A DNA stretch of 64,000 nucleotides from Narthecium ossifragum (Eukaryota; Streptophyta; Magnoliopsida; Dioscoreales; Nartheciaceae): NCBI GenBank assembly GCA_963920575.1, contig OY986969.1:17655288-17719287 (forward strand). The letters run 5' to 3'. The position numbers were made by a program, and so were the translations under genes. The notes under the pieces were generated by a model. The model saw only the letters and a program-made list of their open reading frames with translations. It was not told the origin of the DNA and searched no databases. Positions 22,151 to 33,691 of this stretch are shown here, in pieces. Every line of letters starts with the position of its first letter. Position 1 is the first letter of the stretch.

Positions 22151-24452
22151 TGTGAGGACATGTCCCTCTACCCCTGTGGCTCGTTGTAGACCGCAAGGGC
22201 AATTTGGTAAATTGCGCCTTGTTGGTTTGTTTCACACCCGCGTGTGCACACACTGACCTTGTTTGTGTTAGTGCTTGTTTAGAATGGCTAGGTGGACCCG
22301 GGATCGGAAGATCCCAGCTCAGGCGCGCGGAAGCTTGCCTTCGGGCAGCTGACGACCCTTGAGCGATCGATCGCTCCTTGTAACGATGGATCAGACTCGT
22401 GAGCGAGTTGGTGGGTTTTGACCCGCTCGGATCGATCCAACTTGGTGTTGGGATCGATCCGGGGCGCGAGCGATCGATCGCTCCTTGGAGCGATCGATCG
22501 GAATCGCGTCGGTGGCTTTTCTGCTTCGCGAGGACGGCCGCCGCTGGCCGTCGCTCTCTCTTGTCAGAAGGGGAGGACTTTCCCTCCCCTCCTTCGTCTT
22601 TTCCCCCTCTTTTCCGGCTGTCCCCTCCCTCCTTTCCTCCTTTTCACCTTCCCTTCATTCCTTCCTTCCTTCTTCTTCTTCTTCTTTCTCCTCACCCGGA
22701 GGTTCTGTTTTCTCTCCTCCTCCGGCGAGCTTCTTCTCTTCCGTTCTTCCTCCTCCGACCATCAAATTGGGTGTTCTAAGGCTCGTTGGATCCGTGGCAA
22801 CGAGAGAAAGGCTCTTGGTATGGTTTGGAGGCTTTTTGGTGTCTTGTTACGAGGGATCAGCCGGGATTAGCGTTCTTCGGTAGGTTCTTCTACCTACTTG
22901 TGTTCTTTAATGGGTTTCTTTAGATCTAGCCGTTGGATCTTGTTTATCCTTGTCTTGTTGGATTCCTCATGCCTATTAGAATTTCTGATTTGAGTTTTAT
23001 GATCTTTTGTTGAGATCTTGGTAGGTTTTATGCATGATTAAGCTCGGTTTCTCTGTTTTCTGCTGTTCTTGAAGAACAGCCGGCTTGTGGCGTGTTTTTC
23101 GGTCGGTACGTACATGATCATGGGTTGTGATGAGCATGAGAGTTGTAGATCTTTGAGTTTACTCTCTAACCCAATTGATTTCATATTTTTCCCATTTTTC
23201 TACGATGTTTTATGAATTGCTTGCTGGAGGGCTGCGATGCAGCAATTAATTGGTAAGTTAGTTTGATTAACGGTTTTGATTAGTGTTTTCCCGTTAATCC
23301 AACCGTTGGATGATTATGAATTTTGGATATAATGATCCTGGTATATACACCTAATGATGGATAAGTTTGATCTTGAATCCGACGTTGTTTGGACGTCAGA
23401 TCGACGGGATCAATTAGCCTTTAGTAGAGGACTTTTGGGTGTTTTGAATATAATATTATATTTTAGAATATAATATTATATTGTTTTATGTTCATCATCG
23501 TTTTCGGGGTTGCTTCCCATTGTAGGAGTCCGCGGTCGACGGTAGTGGTACCGTCGTAATGCCGGGACCCGCTGCGGATCGGCTGGCAGCGGTCGGTAGT
23601 ACCGCTGCAACGATCCGGTTGACTTATATGATGTTTGTCATACTGTTGCATGCCTATCTCCTGTCTGTGTATGTCATAGCATGCATCGTTGACTTGTGCA
23701 TTAGTTGCATTGGTTAGGGCGTGGGTGATCTTTGGGTCGCCGTCCCGAGGCTAGAAGCTCGGACTTAGCCCTAGGACCGGGGTTGTGTGGCTTGGACCCG
23801 GTTTGAATTGTAGTGTCCAGTCGATTCGATGATAGGCCTAGATGACTGGTGCACTTATATGCTTGATGATTGTAGAGGTCGTGTCGGCCTTAAGTCGGAT
23901 GCTGAGGTGTAGCCGGTGTCCCACTGTGCTGACCCGGGGAGTAGTGAAGTTGCCTGTGTCGCTAGTGTTATTCATGCTATTGAGTGCTGCTCCTGGGCCT
24001 CAGGGACACGCGGTGGGGTTATGGGACCCCTGTATACACCCAGGTCCTACTTAAGGGCGACACTGTTGCGTTTCCCTCTTCCTTCTGTGTGTCGTAGTGT
24101 AGATCCCTACTGAGCTTAGTACTCACACCTACCCGGGCTGCGTTTTGCAGGTCCAGGCGTCAGTTCTTCCTCTGTGGCCCCTACCGGGCAGTTGGTCGGC
24201 GGTGCGGCGGCGCCTGGTGGACTGTGTTGTATTCGAATCTTCCCCTCTCCGAGGATATGTATATTAAACACTTTGAGTTTTAAATCTGTGGTTCGATGTT
24301 GTTGAATTATTATGTTTTAATTGAGGGTGCTTTGGTGATTTGCTAGGGAGGCCAATAGGTTAGAGGGAACCCTCGCCGTCATTTTCCGCGTTTTGTAGGT
24401 TCCGGTTTGCGTTGTCCGGCCCGGTTGGGCTTTCGCGGGTCGGGGCGCGACA
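22151..24452 (+). mobile_element. LTR 2 (second subtype)
   Basis: Runs from TGTGAGGACATG to GGGGCGCGACA, 2302 bp. It serves as 3' LTR of the deleted unit on the left and as 5' LTR of the gag-pol unit on the right. A perfect hairpin with 14-bp arms (22471-22484 and 22487-22500, loop TT) and a near-perfect one (22429-22460) lie in the first 350 bp. The perfect 18-bp inverted repeat CTGTTCTTGAAGAACAG..C and a GTAGGT..ACCTAC hairpin lie in the leader part. It is nearly identical to LTR 3. Confidence 0.88.
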
Positions 24453-24455
24453 ACT

Positions 24456-24467
24456 TGGTATCAGAAC
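24456..24467 (+). promoter_or_regulatory. Primer binding site of the gag-pol unit
   Basis: TGGTATCAGAAC 3 bp after the LTR end; one base differs from the initiator-Met consensus. Confidence 0.8.
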
Positions 24468-24656
24468 ATGGGTTGTAGATCCCAGGGTTTAGGATCAGGG
24501 TTCGGTTGAGTTTGAGCGTGGAATGGGTTAGTTCTATGTCTAGAACATCCGTGCATGCTCATTTTGATGTGTTGTTCTTTTCCGCTTTCTGTTTGAGTTG
24601 CCTTGTTTTTGCGGCTTCTGACGAGTGAACGCTCGTTGTCATTGGTGATTGCACAG

Positions 24657-25853
24657 ATGTCGGGAGCTCGAGACCGACCTTCGATTGTTGGTCAAGGTGG
24701 GGCACGACCTGGCCGGCCCGCTCGACCAGACAGGGTAGCACCAGTCAGGACAGCCAGAGCTCGATGGACTGGACTATCACCAACGATGGTTGCGGTCATA
24801 CGGGAGGAGGCTCCTCTCGCCGAGGAGGGGGTCCTCGCTCCTGTCGACGGGCGGGCCGTGGCAGCGGTCATGATGGACTTCCAGCGGCTGAACCCGCCTA
24901 GGTTCAGCGGTGAGACTGGAGATCCGACCACGGCAGACGGCTGGCTCCGAGGAGTTACGCGCATTCTCGACGCTCTCTTCGTCGGGGATGACCGGATCCG
25001 GGTCACCCTCGCGGCGTTCCAGCTCGATGGTGACACCCTTGACTGGTGGTGCACTGCCCAACACACCAGTGGTGGAGAGGAGCCGACGTGGGAGGAGTTC
25101 AGGGCGTTGTTCTTGGACGCGTACTTCCCGGAGAGTACGCGTGACGCCCTGTCTCGCGAGTACCAGTCCCTCCTGCAGGATTCTCGCTCTGTGCAGCAGT
25201 ATGCCATCAGGTTCTCGCACTTGGTCCGTTTCGCGGGGGCAGTGGCAGCAGATTCAGTGGCCAGGGCACGGCAGTTTGAGTGGGGTCTTCGTCCAGAGAT
25301 CAGAAGCCAGACGAGTTCCCACCGCTTTCAGACGCACTCAGCAGTTCTGAACTGCTCCTTGGTAGTGGAGGCGCAGTTGCGAGACGAGATGTGCCGGGCA
25401 GTTCCACCGGCATCCTCTACCAGTGCACCGCAGAGACCCCAGTTCAGAGGGGGATACGGCGGAGGGCACCAGCGACGTCAGCGACGCTTTCAGCAGCGGT
25501 CGCAACCCCCGCAGCAGTTCCAGGCACAGTTGCCGAGTCCGCCAGGCCAGTTTCTCCTGATTGCCGGGCCGTCTGGCCAGGCTCCGTCAGGGGGAGGCCA
25601 GGATCAGCAGCCTGGTGGCGCGCCAACCACTTGTTTCCAGTGCGGGCAGTCGGGACACTTCCGCCAGAATTGTCCCATGCGAGGGGCGCGGAGCGCTGTG
25701 CCGCAGGGCAGTAGAGGCGGGGGGTACGGTGCCTGGCAGGGGAGCGGTAGTGGGCGCGGGTCAGCGGCTGGACCAGGCCGCTCCAGAGGTGGAGGCGGTC
25801 AGCGGGGGCGTGAGCAGCCGGACACCTTTCAACTTTACCAGCCGTACCAGTAG
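24657..25853 (+). CDS. Chromovirus Gag polyprotein (398 aa)
   Basis: Nucleocapsid/capsid protein of a Ty3/gypsy element that packages element RNA in cytoplasmic particles (family knowledge). The capsid part has LNPPRFSGETGDPTTADGWL and VTLAAFQLDGDTLDWW, typical of plant Retrotrans_gag. A Gln/Pro-rich linker leads to one CCHC zinc knuckle starting at C326 (CFQCGQSGHFRQNC), then Gly/Arg-rich sequence. ATG 24657 (MSGARDRPS) was chosen because the matching unit at 21475 starts at the same place; an in-frame ATG lies 54 bp earlier. It ends with a TAG in a CAG-rich stretch, and the same frame continues into protease, so the stop may be a C-to-T change in an originally fused gag-pol. Confidence 0.88.
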   Translation: MSGARDRPSIVGQGGARPGRPARPDRVAPVRTARARWTGLSPTMVAVIREEAPLAEEGVLAPVDGRAVAAVMMDFQRLNPPRFSGETGDPTTADGWLRGVTRILDALFVGDDRIRVTLAAFQLDGDTLDWWCTAQHTSGGEEPTWEEFRALFLDAYFPESTRDALSREYQSLLQDSRSVQQYAIRFSHLVRFAGAVAADSVARARQFEWGLRPEIRSQTSSHRFQTHSAVLNCSLVVEAQLRDEMCRAVPPASSTSAPQRPQFRGGYGGGHQRRQRRFQQRSQPPQQFQAQLPSPPGQFLLIAGPSGQAPSGGGQDQQPGGAPTTCFQCGQSGHFRQNCPMRGARSAVPQGSRGGGYGAWQGSGSGRGSAAGPGRSRGGGGQRGREQPDTFQLYQPYQ

Positions 25854-27719
25854 CCGCAGCAGTACCAGCAGGCAGCGGCAGAGCCAACCGTCCTCAGAGG
25901 TATCTTTCAGCTTTCTAGTTCTTTAGTAGATGTGCTGATAGACTCTGGGGCGTCTTATTACTATATTGCTAGTATGTGTGTGGCATCGTTAGGATTAGAG
26001 ACGAGTTGGCTACAGGTGGCACAGTCTGTAGACTCACCGATCGGCGGCACAGTCAGGGTAGACCAGGTCTACCGATCTTGTTCTTTGGAGGTTGGCGGCC
26101 TCCGTGTCTGTCTAGACCTGCGGGTGCTAGACATGACAGGCTTCTACGTGATACTCGGTATGGACAGGTTAGCAGCATACCGAGCTATCATCGACTGTGG
26201 TCGCCGGAGGGTGGTAGCTTGGACACCCGACGTGACACAGTTTGTGTTGTTAGGGGATCGATTTTCAGCCGATTCCTTTGCTTGTGGTGTGGGGAGGCGT
26301 GGCAGCGAGCTTTCAGCCTTGCTGGCCAGGCTGTCCCTGTTTGGGTCAGAAGGAGTGCAGCAGAGCAGTTTCTCTAGGATCGTGTGCGACTACACCGACG
26401 TGTTTCCCGAGGTGTTGCCAGGGCTTCCACCGCCCAGAGAGGTCGATTTTGAGATCGACCTGGTACCGGGTACCGCACCGATCTCTCTCCCAGCTTTCAA
26501 GATGGCACCAGCAGAGCAGAGTGAGTTGAGGGCCCAGCTAGACGAGCTTACCAGTAGAGGTTTCATCCGTCCTAGCATGTCTCCCTGGGGGGTGCCAGTG
26601 TTGTTCGCGAAGAAGAAGGATGGTACCCTTCGACTTTGCATAGACTACAGGCGGCTCAACAGGGTGACGGTGAAGAACCGGTATTCGATGCCGAGGATCG
26701 ACGACCTGTTTGACCAGTTGCGAGGATCTTCAGTGTTCTCGAATATCGACCTCCGCACCGGCTACCACCAGTTGAGGGTTCGGGATTGCAACATCCCGAA
26801 GACGGCTTTTCGGACTCGGTACGGCCTGTACGAGTTCGTGGTTATGCCGTTTGGGCTGACGAACGCACCAGTAGCGTTCATGGATCTCATGCAAAGGATC
26901 TTCCGGCCTTTCCTAGACGAGTTCGTGGTGGTGTTCGCCGACGACATCCTTATCTACTCCCAGTCAGAGGTGGAGCACGAGCGACACTTGGCGACAGTGT
27001 TGCAGCTACTTCGGGAGCATCGGCTTTATGCCAAGGCTTCCAAGTGCGAGTTCTGGCTTGCACAGGTGGGATTCCTTGGACACGTGGTGTCGGCAGCAGG
27101 GATCTCAGTTGACCCGGCCAAGGTCGAGGCAGTAGTACAGTGGCAGAGACCGAGGACCGTGTTTGAGGTCCGTAGTTTCTTAGGCATGGCGGGTTACTAC
27201 AGGCGGTTCATGCGGGACTTCTCCAGAGTTGCCGGACCGTTGACTAGACTGACACAGAAGGCCGTCCCGTTCGTGTGGGATGATGCTTGTGAGCGAGCCT
27301 TCGTGGAGCTGAGGACCAGGTTGACCAGTGCACCGGTGTTGATCGTCCCCGAGCGAGGCGTTGGTTACAGTGTCTACTGTGACGCCAGCGGTGAGGGTTT
27401 GGGGTGTGTCCTCATGCAGGAGGGCCACGTAGTTTCCTATGGTTCTCGTCAATTGAAGAACCATGAGAAGAACTACCCTACTCACGACTTGGAGCTAGCA
27501 GCGGTGGTCTTCACCCTGAAGACCTTGCGGCATTATCTCTATGGCGAGAAGTTCTCAGTCTTCTCGGACCATAAGAGTTTGAGGCACGTTTTCACCCAAC
27601 GTGACCTCAACCTGAGGCAGCGACGCTGGATGGAGCTACTGGAGGACTACGACTTTGCGTTGCATTACCATCCTGGTAAGGAAAACGTCGTAGTAGACGC
27701 ACTGAGCAGACAGGTGAGC
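25854..27719 (+). pseudogene. Chromovirus Pol: protease, reverse transcriptase, RNase H (integrase lost)
   Basis: In frame with gag after the single TAG. The protease motif is [11 protein letters not shown] (Asp at codon 429 counted from the gag start). RT carries [52 protein letters not shown] and the active site [11 protein letters not shown] (FADD, Asp about codon 762). RNase H has [27 protein letters not shown] and ends at DALSRQV. Tekay/del-type text runs throughout. Host sequence stops at 27718-27719. Comparison with the sister copy (53510-54410) shows that roughly 900 bp, covering the integrase zinc finger and catalytic core, are gone. They are replaced by the 3' end of a different element. 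This copy cannot integrate on its own. Confidence 0.85.
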
Positions 27720-27809
27720 CTTGTTTGTGCAGGTAAGCTTAGTTGTTTCTCTTTTCCCCCGGCTTCAACCTTGAATTTCGGGACGAAATTCTTTTTAAGG
27801 TGTTTAGGT
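27720..27809 (+). mobile_element. 3' stub of a second-family element with polypurine tract
   Basis: After the breakpoint comes sequence unlike the host pol. It ends in GAATTTCGGGACGAAATTC and AAGGTGTTTAGGT immediately before an LTR. This is the plus-strand priming region of a different element whose 5' part is absent. Confidence 0.65.
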
Positions 27810-30157
27810 TGTGAGGGCCCGTCCCTTAGACCTGACTCGATCACGTGGGTCGAGAGCCGGTTTCCTGTGATTTGGTTTCGCGTCGGGCACGATCGGGCGA
27901 TCGTGTGGCGGTTTGGACCCCGGGGGCATTTTGGTAAATATGCTCCTTGGTGGTCGGTTTTACACCCGCGTTCCACACACTGACTTTGATTGATGTATGT
28001 GTTTGATTAGAATCCCTAGGGTGCGTCCGATCGGAGGATCGGAGCTCGATCGGGAAAGATCGATTTGGACTGCTGAGATAGATTTGGAATGTCTATATAA
28101 GCCAAGTCCCTTTCTCTCTTTCCTTCTCTCCTTCACCTGTCGTTCTCTCCCCTTCTCTCTCTCCTTCGGCTGAGGTAGGGTGTGGAGATTTGGTCTTCGG
28201 AGCTCGGATTTTGTCGGCTTGACCAGCGGGACGCGTGGAGGAGCTACCCTACTTGCTCAAGTAGGTGTTTCTACCTCGATCCTTGGATCGGGTTCTCCTA
28301 AGATAGGTTTTATGTGCTTTCGCTGTAGGAATACATGTTAGAATGTCATGTAACTCTTTGTGCATGTAGTGTGAAGGATTTAAAGTATCCCTACCTTGTC
28401 TTTTTCGTATTCTAACGGTTGGTTTCCGTATTATCGCTGTTTTGTCAGTTTTTGTCCATTTGGACCTAGATAGGAGATTTAACCGTCAAAAGCTGGATTT
28501 CTTCTTTCCATTAGCTTCCTCATTGCTAAATACTCTTGCTTGCAAAATCTCATCTTATTCCATCTTGATTTGATCCTTGAAATCCAAGAAATTGGATTTC
28601 CGGTACTGTTCTGAAGAACTGTGCCAGAGGCTCGACGGTCGACCGTCGCATCGACCGTCGGGCTCTGTCGGGAGTTTAGCCTCCCAGGGTCGATGCATGG
28701 ATCGACCGTGGGAGTTCCTCCTTTTCGTCATTTACCTGACGGTCGACCGTCAGGCGCTGTTTGATTTTGGGCTTCTCAGGGTCGATGGGTGGATTGACCG
28801 TCGCCTTTGGCTTTCTTCGCATAGGTCTCACGGTCGATCGCCGGATCGACCGTGGCATCGTCCGTGGTCTCACGGTCGATCCCAGGATCGACCGTGACAT
28901 CGTCCGTGACCCTTTAAACTTGGTTTTCTGGTCTTTCTTGGATGGTTTTGATGGGGGATTAGTATCTAAACATGTTGGGAAGCATGTAGGGGGATTTGAT
29001 GAGGTTTCCAAAAGATTTTCATCGGATTTGAGAATCAATTCAAGTAACTCTCTTTTTGGGTAAATCTATGGCTTTACTTGCATTTAATACATGTGTGATT
29101 GTAGTTAAATGCTTAATGGTGTGCTTAGCCATTAGCTAGCTATGAGTGCTAGCTAATGAGGAAATTGTGGAACCTTAGCCTCTTGCCGGCGAGTGCCGAG
29201 GGCTATTGTATATCTATTGGACTTGTAACTGCTGATGTGACATATAGAGACATCCAGGATAGATGTTTGCCTAGGCTCATGCATTGTATGCATTAGAAGC
29301 ATCTGAGGTTAGGCGGGCGATGGTTTGGGTCGCCTATCCGAGGCTCTCGGGTAGCTCGGATCTAGCCTTAGGGCCGTGGATGGGTAGTCAGGAGTAGGGT
29401 GTGATCTTGTATCATTTGAATCTCTTGTGATTGAGGATTGCGATAGTTGACTTGAATCAGTATTTGAGGTTTAGAGGTCGTGTTGTCTTCCAAAGCCAAG
29501 TGCTAAGGATGCAATCGATGTGTTCCCGACGTGGTCCCCAGGCAGTGGTATCCCTGCTGGGTAAGGGTGATCCTGCATGGTACTGTTCCCCTGTCAATGC
29601 TTAGGGTGATCTTGGTAGAGTGACCAAGAGAGAGGTTCATGACAGGAGCCCTTGGGACATCGGTGGGTTATGGGACCCATGGTATCCGTTAGACTTAGGC
29701 TGGGAGACAACACTGTTGTTGTTTTCCTCCTTTCAGTGTGCCGTAGAGTAGAACCCTACTGAGCTTATCGCTCACTCCTACCCGGGCTGCGTTTGCAGGT
29801 GCAGGCGGCAGTTCTTCTTCGGTGGAGCTGGCAGGATCGGCCTTCGGCGGCGCGAGTACATCCAGGGGCGCTTGAGGTTGCTGGAGGATTACCTATTGTA
29901 CCTTTTTTATATACATGTATATGATGTAACTTCTGAGGATTTTGGAGTATTGTATTATATCTATCTCTTGGGAGCTTTTGTATTAAATCTGATCTGTACA
30001 ACTTGATGATTTATTAAAATTGAATCTGTTTCGCCTCTGGAATACAACTGTTAAATTTATCCGTCTTTTCCGCTTTGTACTGCGCCGATTGGAGATGAAT
30101 AGTGATAGAAACCCTCACGCCCCGTCCTGGATGGGTTTTCTGGGTCGGGGTGTGACA
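27810..30157 (+). mobile_element. LTR of a second family (family B), truncated element
   Basis: 2348 bp from TGTGAGGGCCCGTCCC to GGGTCGGGGTGTGACA, with TATA at 28094-28100. Strong palindromes based on GGTCGACC: 16 bp at 28633-28648 and 20 bp at 28736-28755. Perfect hairpins with 11-bp arms at 28829-28854 and 28871-28896 (loops GCCG and CCAG). The element entered the integrase region of the host pol; its left part and neighbouring host sequence were later deleted. The right flank resumes host integrase text at 30158. Confidence 0.82.
28633..28896. repeat. Palindrome and hairpin cluster of the family B LTR
   Basis: Contains two perfect palindromes centred on GGTCGACC and two perfect 11-bp-arm hairpins (arms CACGGTCGATC and GATCGACCGTG). 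The architecture is the same as the GATCGATC arrays of other LTRs, but the arm sequence differs. Confidence 0.85.
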
Positions 30158-30780
30158 AGTCCAGTCTTGGAGTAGCACCTTTCGAGGCGTTGTACGGTAG
30201 GCCGTGTCGTTCCCCAGTGTGCTGGACAAAGGTTGGAGAGGCTTCACTCACCTGTCCAGACATCGTCAGGCGGTCGTCAGAGAGGTTAGTGCAGATAAGG
30301 CAGAGTTTTCTGACGGCTCAGAGCCGGCAGAAGAGTTATGCAGATCAGAGGCGACGACCGTTGGAGTTTGCAGTCGACGACCGAGTGTTCTTGCGAGCAT
30401 CGCCGTACAGAGGTTCTGTCAGGTTTGGCAGAGGTGGCAAGTTAGCGCCGAGGTTTGTCGGGCCGTTCGAGATCTTAGAGAGGGTCGGCGAGGTAGCTTA
30501 CCGCCTGGATCTTCCTCAACACATGTCTGCTGTGCATCCGACTTTCCATGTGTCGATGCTGAGGAAGTATCACCCAGACCCGTCTCATGTCATTAGGGTG
30601 GATGACATTGAGCTTGAGGCAGACACCAGCTTTGTTGAGCAGCCGGTTCGAGTACTTGACCGGAGGGATCAAGTCTTGCGGGGAAAGACGATTCCCTTGG
30701 TCAAGGCACTGTGGAGGCACAGAGGCACCGAGGAGATAACCTGGGAGCGCGAGGCGCGCATGCGGCAGGAGTTTCCGTAG
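30158..30780 (+). pseudogene. Pol remainder: integrase C-terminal part and chromodomain tail
   Basis: Host pol resumes with LGVAPFEALYGRPCRSPVCW, the end of the integrase core of chromoviruses. SYADQRRRPLEFAVDDRVFL and the GPFEILERVGEVAYRL / HPTFHVSMLRKYHP module follow, ending in a chromodomain-like segment (VKALWRHRGTEEITWERE). It is open to the TAG at 30778-30780 but separated from the rest of pol by the family B insertion. It is nearly identical to the tail fused to gag at 21715-22038. Confidence 0.82.
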
Positions 30781-30892
30781 CTGTTTTCTTCTCGAGGTAC
30801 TTCTTGTCCTGTCTTGTAGTGTACCTGTTTTGTTATTCCGAGCCCTACACTTATCGAATCTCGGGATGAGATTTCCTTTAAGGGTATTAGGA
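30781..30892 (+). other. 3' tail and polypurine tract of the gag-pol unit
   Basis: Almost identical to 22039-22150 and ends AAGGGTATTAGGA before LTR 3. Confidence 0.65.
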
Positions 30893-33149
30893 TGTGAGGA
30901 CATGTCCCTCTACCCCTGTGGCTCGTTGTAGACCGCAAGGGCAATTTGGTAAATTGCGCCTTGTTGGTTTGTTTCACACCCGCGTGTGCACACACTGACC
31001 TTGTTTGTGTTAGTGCTTGTTTAGAATGGCTAGGTGGACCTGGGATCGAAAGATCCCAGCTCAGGCGCGCGGAAGCTTGCCTTTGGGCAGCTGACGACCC
31101 TTGAGCGATCGATCGCTCCTTGGAACGATTGATCGGACTCGTGAGCGAGTTGGTGGGTTTTGACCCGCTCGGATCGATCCAACTTGGTGTTGGGATCGAT
31201 CCGGGGCGCGAGCGATCGATCGCTCCTTGGAGCGATCGATCGGAATCGCGTCGGTGGCTTTTCTGCTTCGCGAGGACGGCCGCCGCTGGCCGTCGCTCTC
31301 TCTTGTCTGAAGGGGAGGACTTTCCCTCCCCTCCTTCGTCTTTTCCCCCTCTTTTCCGGCTGTCCCCTCCCTCCTTTCCTCCTTTTCACCTTCCCTTCCT
31401 TCCTTCTTCTTCTTCTTCTTTCTCCTCACCCGGAGGCTCTGTTTTCTCTCGTCCTCCGGCGAGCTTCTTCTCTTCCGTTCTTCCTCCTCCGACCATCAAA
31501 TTGGGTGTTCTAAGGCTCGTTGGATCCGTGGCAACGAGAGAAAGGCTCCTGGTGTGGTTTGGAGGCTTTTTGGTGTCTTGTTACGAGGGATCAGCCGGGA
31601 TTAGCGTTCTTCGGTAGGTTCTTCTACCTACTTGTGTTCTTTAATGGGTTTCTTTAGATCTAGCCGTTGGATCTTGTTGATCCTTGTCTTGTTGGATTCG
31701 TCATGCCTATTAGAATTTCGGATTTGAGTTTTATGATCTTTGGTTGAGATATTGGTAGGTTTTATGCATGATTAAGCTCGGTTTCTCTGTTTTCTGCTGT
31801 TCTTGAAGAACAGCTAGCTTGCGGCGTGTTTTCCGGTCGGTACGTACATGATCATGGGTTGTGATGAGCATGAGAGTTGTAGATCTTTGAGATGTTGTGA
31901 TGAGCATGAGAGTTGTAGATCTTTGAGTCTACTCTCTAACCCAATTGATTTCATATTTTTCCTATTTTTTTACGATTTGTTATGAATTGTTTACTAGAGG
32001 GCTGCAATGCAGCAATTAATTGGTATGTTAGTTTGATTAACGGTTTTGATTAGTGTTTTCCTGTTAATCCAATCGTTGGATGATTATGGATTTTGGATAT
32101 AATGATCCTGGTATATACACCTACTAATGGCTAAGTTGGATCTTGAATCCGATGTCGTTTGGATGTCGGATCTACGGGATCAATTAGCCTCTAGTAGAGG
32201 ACTTTTGGGTGTTTTGAATATAATATTATATTTTGGAATATAATATTATATTGTTTTCTGTTCATCATCGTTTTTGGGGTTGCTTCCCGTTGCAGGAGTC
32301 CGCGGTCGACGGTCGTGGTACCGTCGTAATGCCGGGACCCGCTGCGGATCGGTAGTACCGCTGCAGCGAACCTGTTGACTTATATGATATTTGTCATACT
32401 GTTGCATGCCTATCTCCTGTCTGTGTATGTCATAGCATGCATCGTTGACTTGTGCATTAGTTGCATTGGTTAGGGCATGGGTGATCTTTGGGTCGCCGTC
32501 CCGAGGCTGGAAGCTCGGACTTAGCCCTAGGACCGGGGTTGGGTGGCTTGGACCCGGTTTGAATTATAGTGTCCAGTCGATTCGATGATAGGCCTAGATG
32601 ACTGGTGGACTTATATGCTTGATGATTGTAGAGGTCGTGTCAGCCTTGAGTCGGATGCTGAGGTGTAGCCGGTGTCCCACTGTGCTGACCCGGGGAGTAG
32701 TGAAGTTGCCTACTCAGCTTGTGTGTCGCCAGTGTTATTCCTGCTATTGAGTGCTGCTCCTGGGCCTCAGAGACACGTGGTGGGGTTATGGGACCCCTGT
32801 ATACACCCAGGTCCTACTTAAGGCCGACAATGTTGCGTTTCCCTCTTCCTTCTGTGTGTCGTAGTGTAGATCCCTACTGAGCTTAGTGCTCACACCTACC
32901 CGGGCTACGTTTTGCAGGTGCAGGCGTCAGTTCTTCCTCTGTGGCCCCTACCCGGCAGTTGGTCGGCGGTGCGGCGGCGCCTGGTGGATTTTGAGAGGTG
33001 GCAATTTTACTGCTTTTACCTTATGTTAGTTAGTCTCTTACAGGAGTGTGTTGTATTCGAATCTTCCCCTCTCCGAGGATATGTATATTAAACACTTTGA
33101 GTTTTAAATCTGTGGTTCGATGTTGTTGAATTATTATGTTTTAATTGAG
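30893..33149 (+). mobile_element. LTR 3 (second subtype), 3' end missing
   Basis: A near copy of LTR 2, including the perfect 14-bp-arm hairpin at 31213-31226 and 31229-31242. It has its own 36-bp duplication at about 31858-31929. It breaks off after TTTTAATTGAGGGCG, so about 130 terminal bases, including the GGGGCGCGACA end and the primer site, are absent. The join to gag sequence at about 33150 is a recombination or end-joining junction. Confidence 0.82.
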
Positions 33150-33691
33150 GGCGTCGGCGGAGGTAGTCCAGAGGCAAAGGAGGGGGCGAATGACAAGGAT
33201 GATCCCGAGCAGCAGTTCTCAGAGGACGAGCAGCAGGAGCAGTCAGTCGGTGAGTACGACGAGGACCAGCCCCTCTCGGGGGCAGAGGTGGAGCCTGAAC
33301 AGGAGGCGTTTGCAGGGTTTGGTCAGGTCCAGCAGGCAGAGCAGAGTCCCATGACGTGCCTTGAGTGAGGGCAGCTGGGCCATTTTCGTAGAAAGTGCCC
33401 CTTGCGGAGGGCACGGATAGGGCGGCACCGGATGCAGGCGGGTCTGGGGCCGCATTCCTGCTATCAGTGTGGCCAGCCGGGGCACTGTCGCCGAGAGTTC
33501 ACGATGCTGCGAGATGGAGGCCATGGCAGTAGCAGTGGAGGACAGTAGAGGCGCCCGGGTTGCCATCAGCATCAGCGTCACATCAGCAAGTACCCTTTAC
33601 CGCTTTGTAGTATCCTGTTCGGTGTTGTTTTTGTTTCTGAGCCCTACCCTTATCGAATCTCGGGACGAGATTTCCTTTAAGGGTAATAGGA
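33150..33691 (+). pseudogene. Gag C-terminal fragment with two decayed zinc knuckles, then 3' tail
   Basis: The first part encodes an acidic, Gln-rich stretch (EQQFSEDEQQEQSVGEYDED). Two knuckle-like motifs follow: CLE-stop-GQLGHFRRKC, with a TGA where the second Cys should be, and CYQCGQPGHCRREF, which lacks the last Cys. After about 33545 the sequence jumps to the 3' tail with CGGGACGAGATTTCC..AAGGGTAATAGGA before LTR 4. No pol is present between them. It probably belongs to the outer element that owns LTR 1 and LTR 4. Confidence 0.65.

Noticed and set aside
22399..22870. Pro/Ser/Phe-rich frames in the LTRs (also 20,000 and 31,100 regions)
   Set aside because: They arise from the CT-rich leader of LTR copies in several frames at once; low complexity.
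25851..25853. Programmed read-through of the gag TAG
   Set aside because: The sister copy has its stop at another position and there is no CARYYA context after it; CHG-type C-to-T change is simpler.
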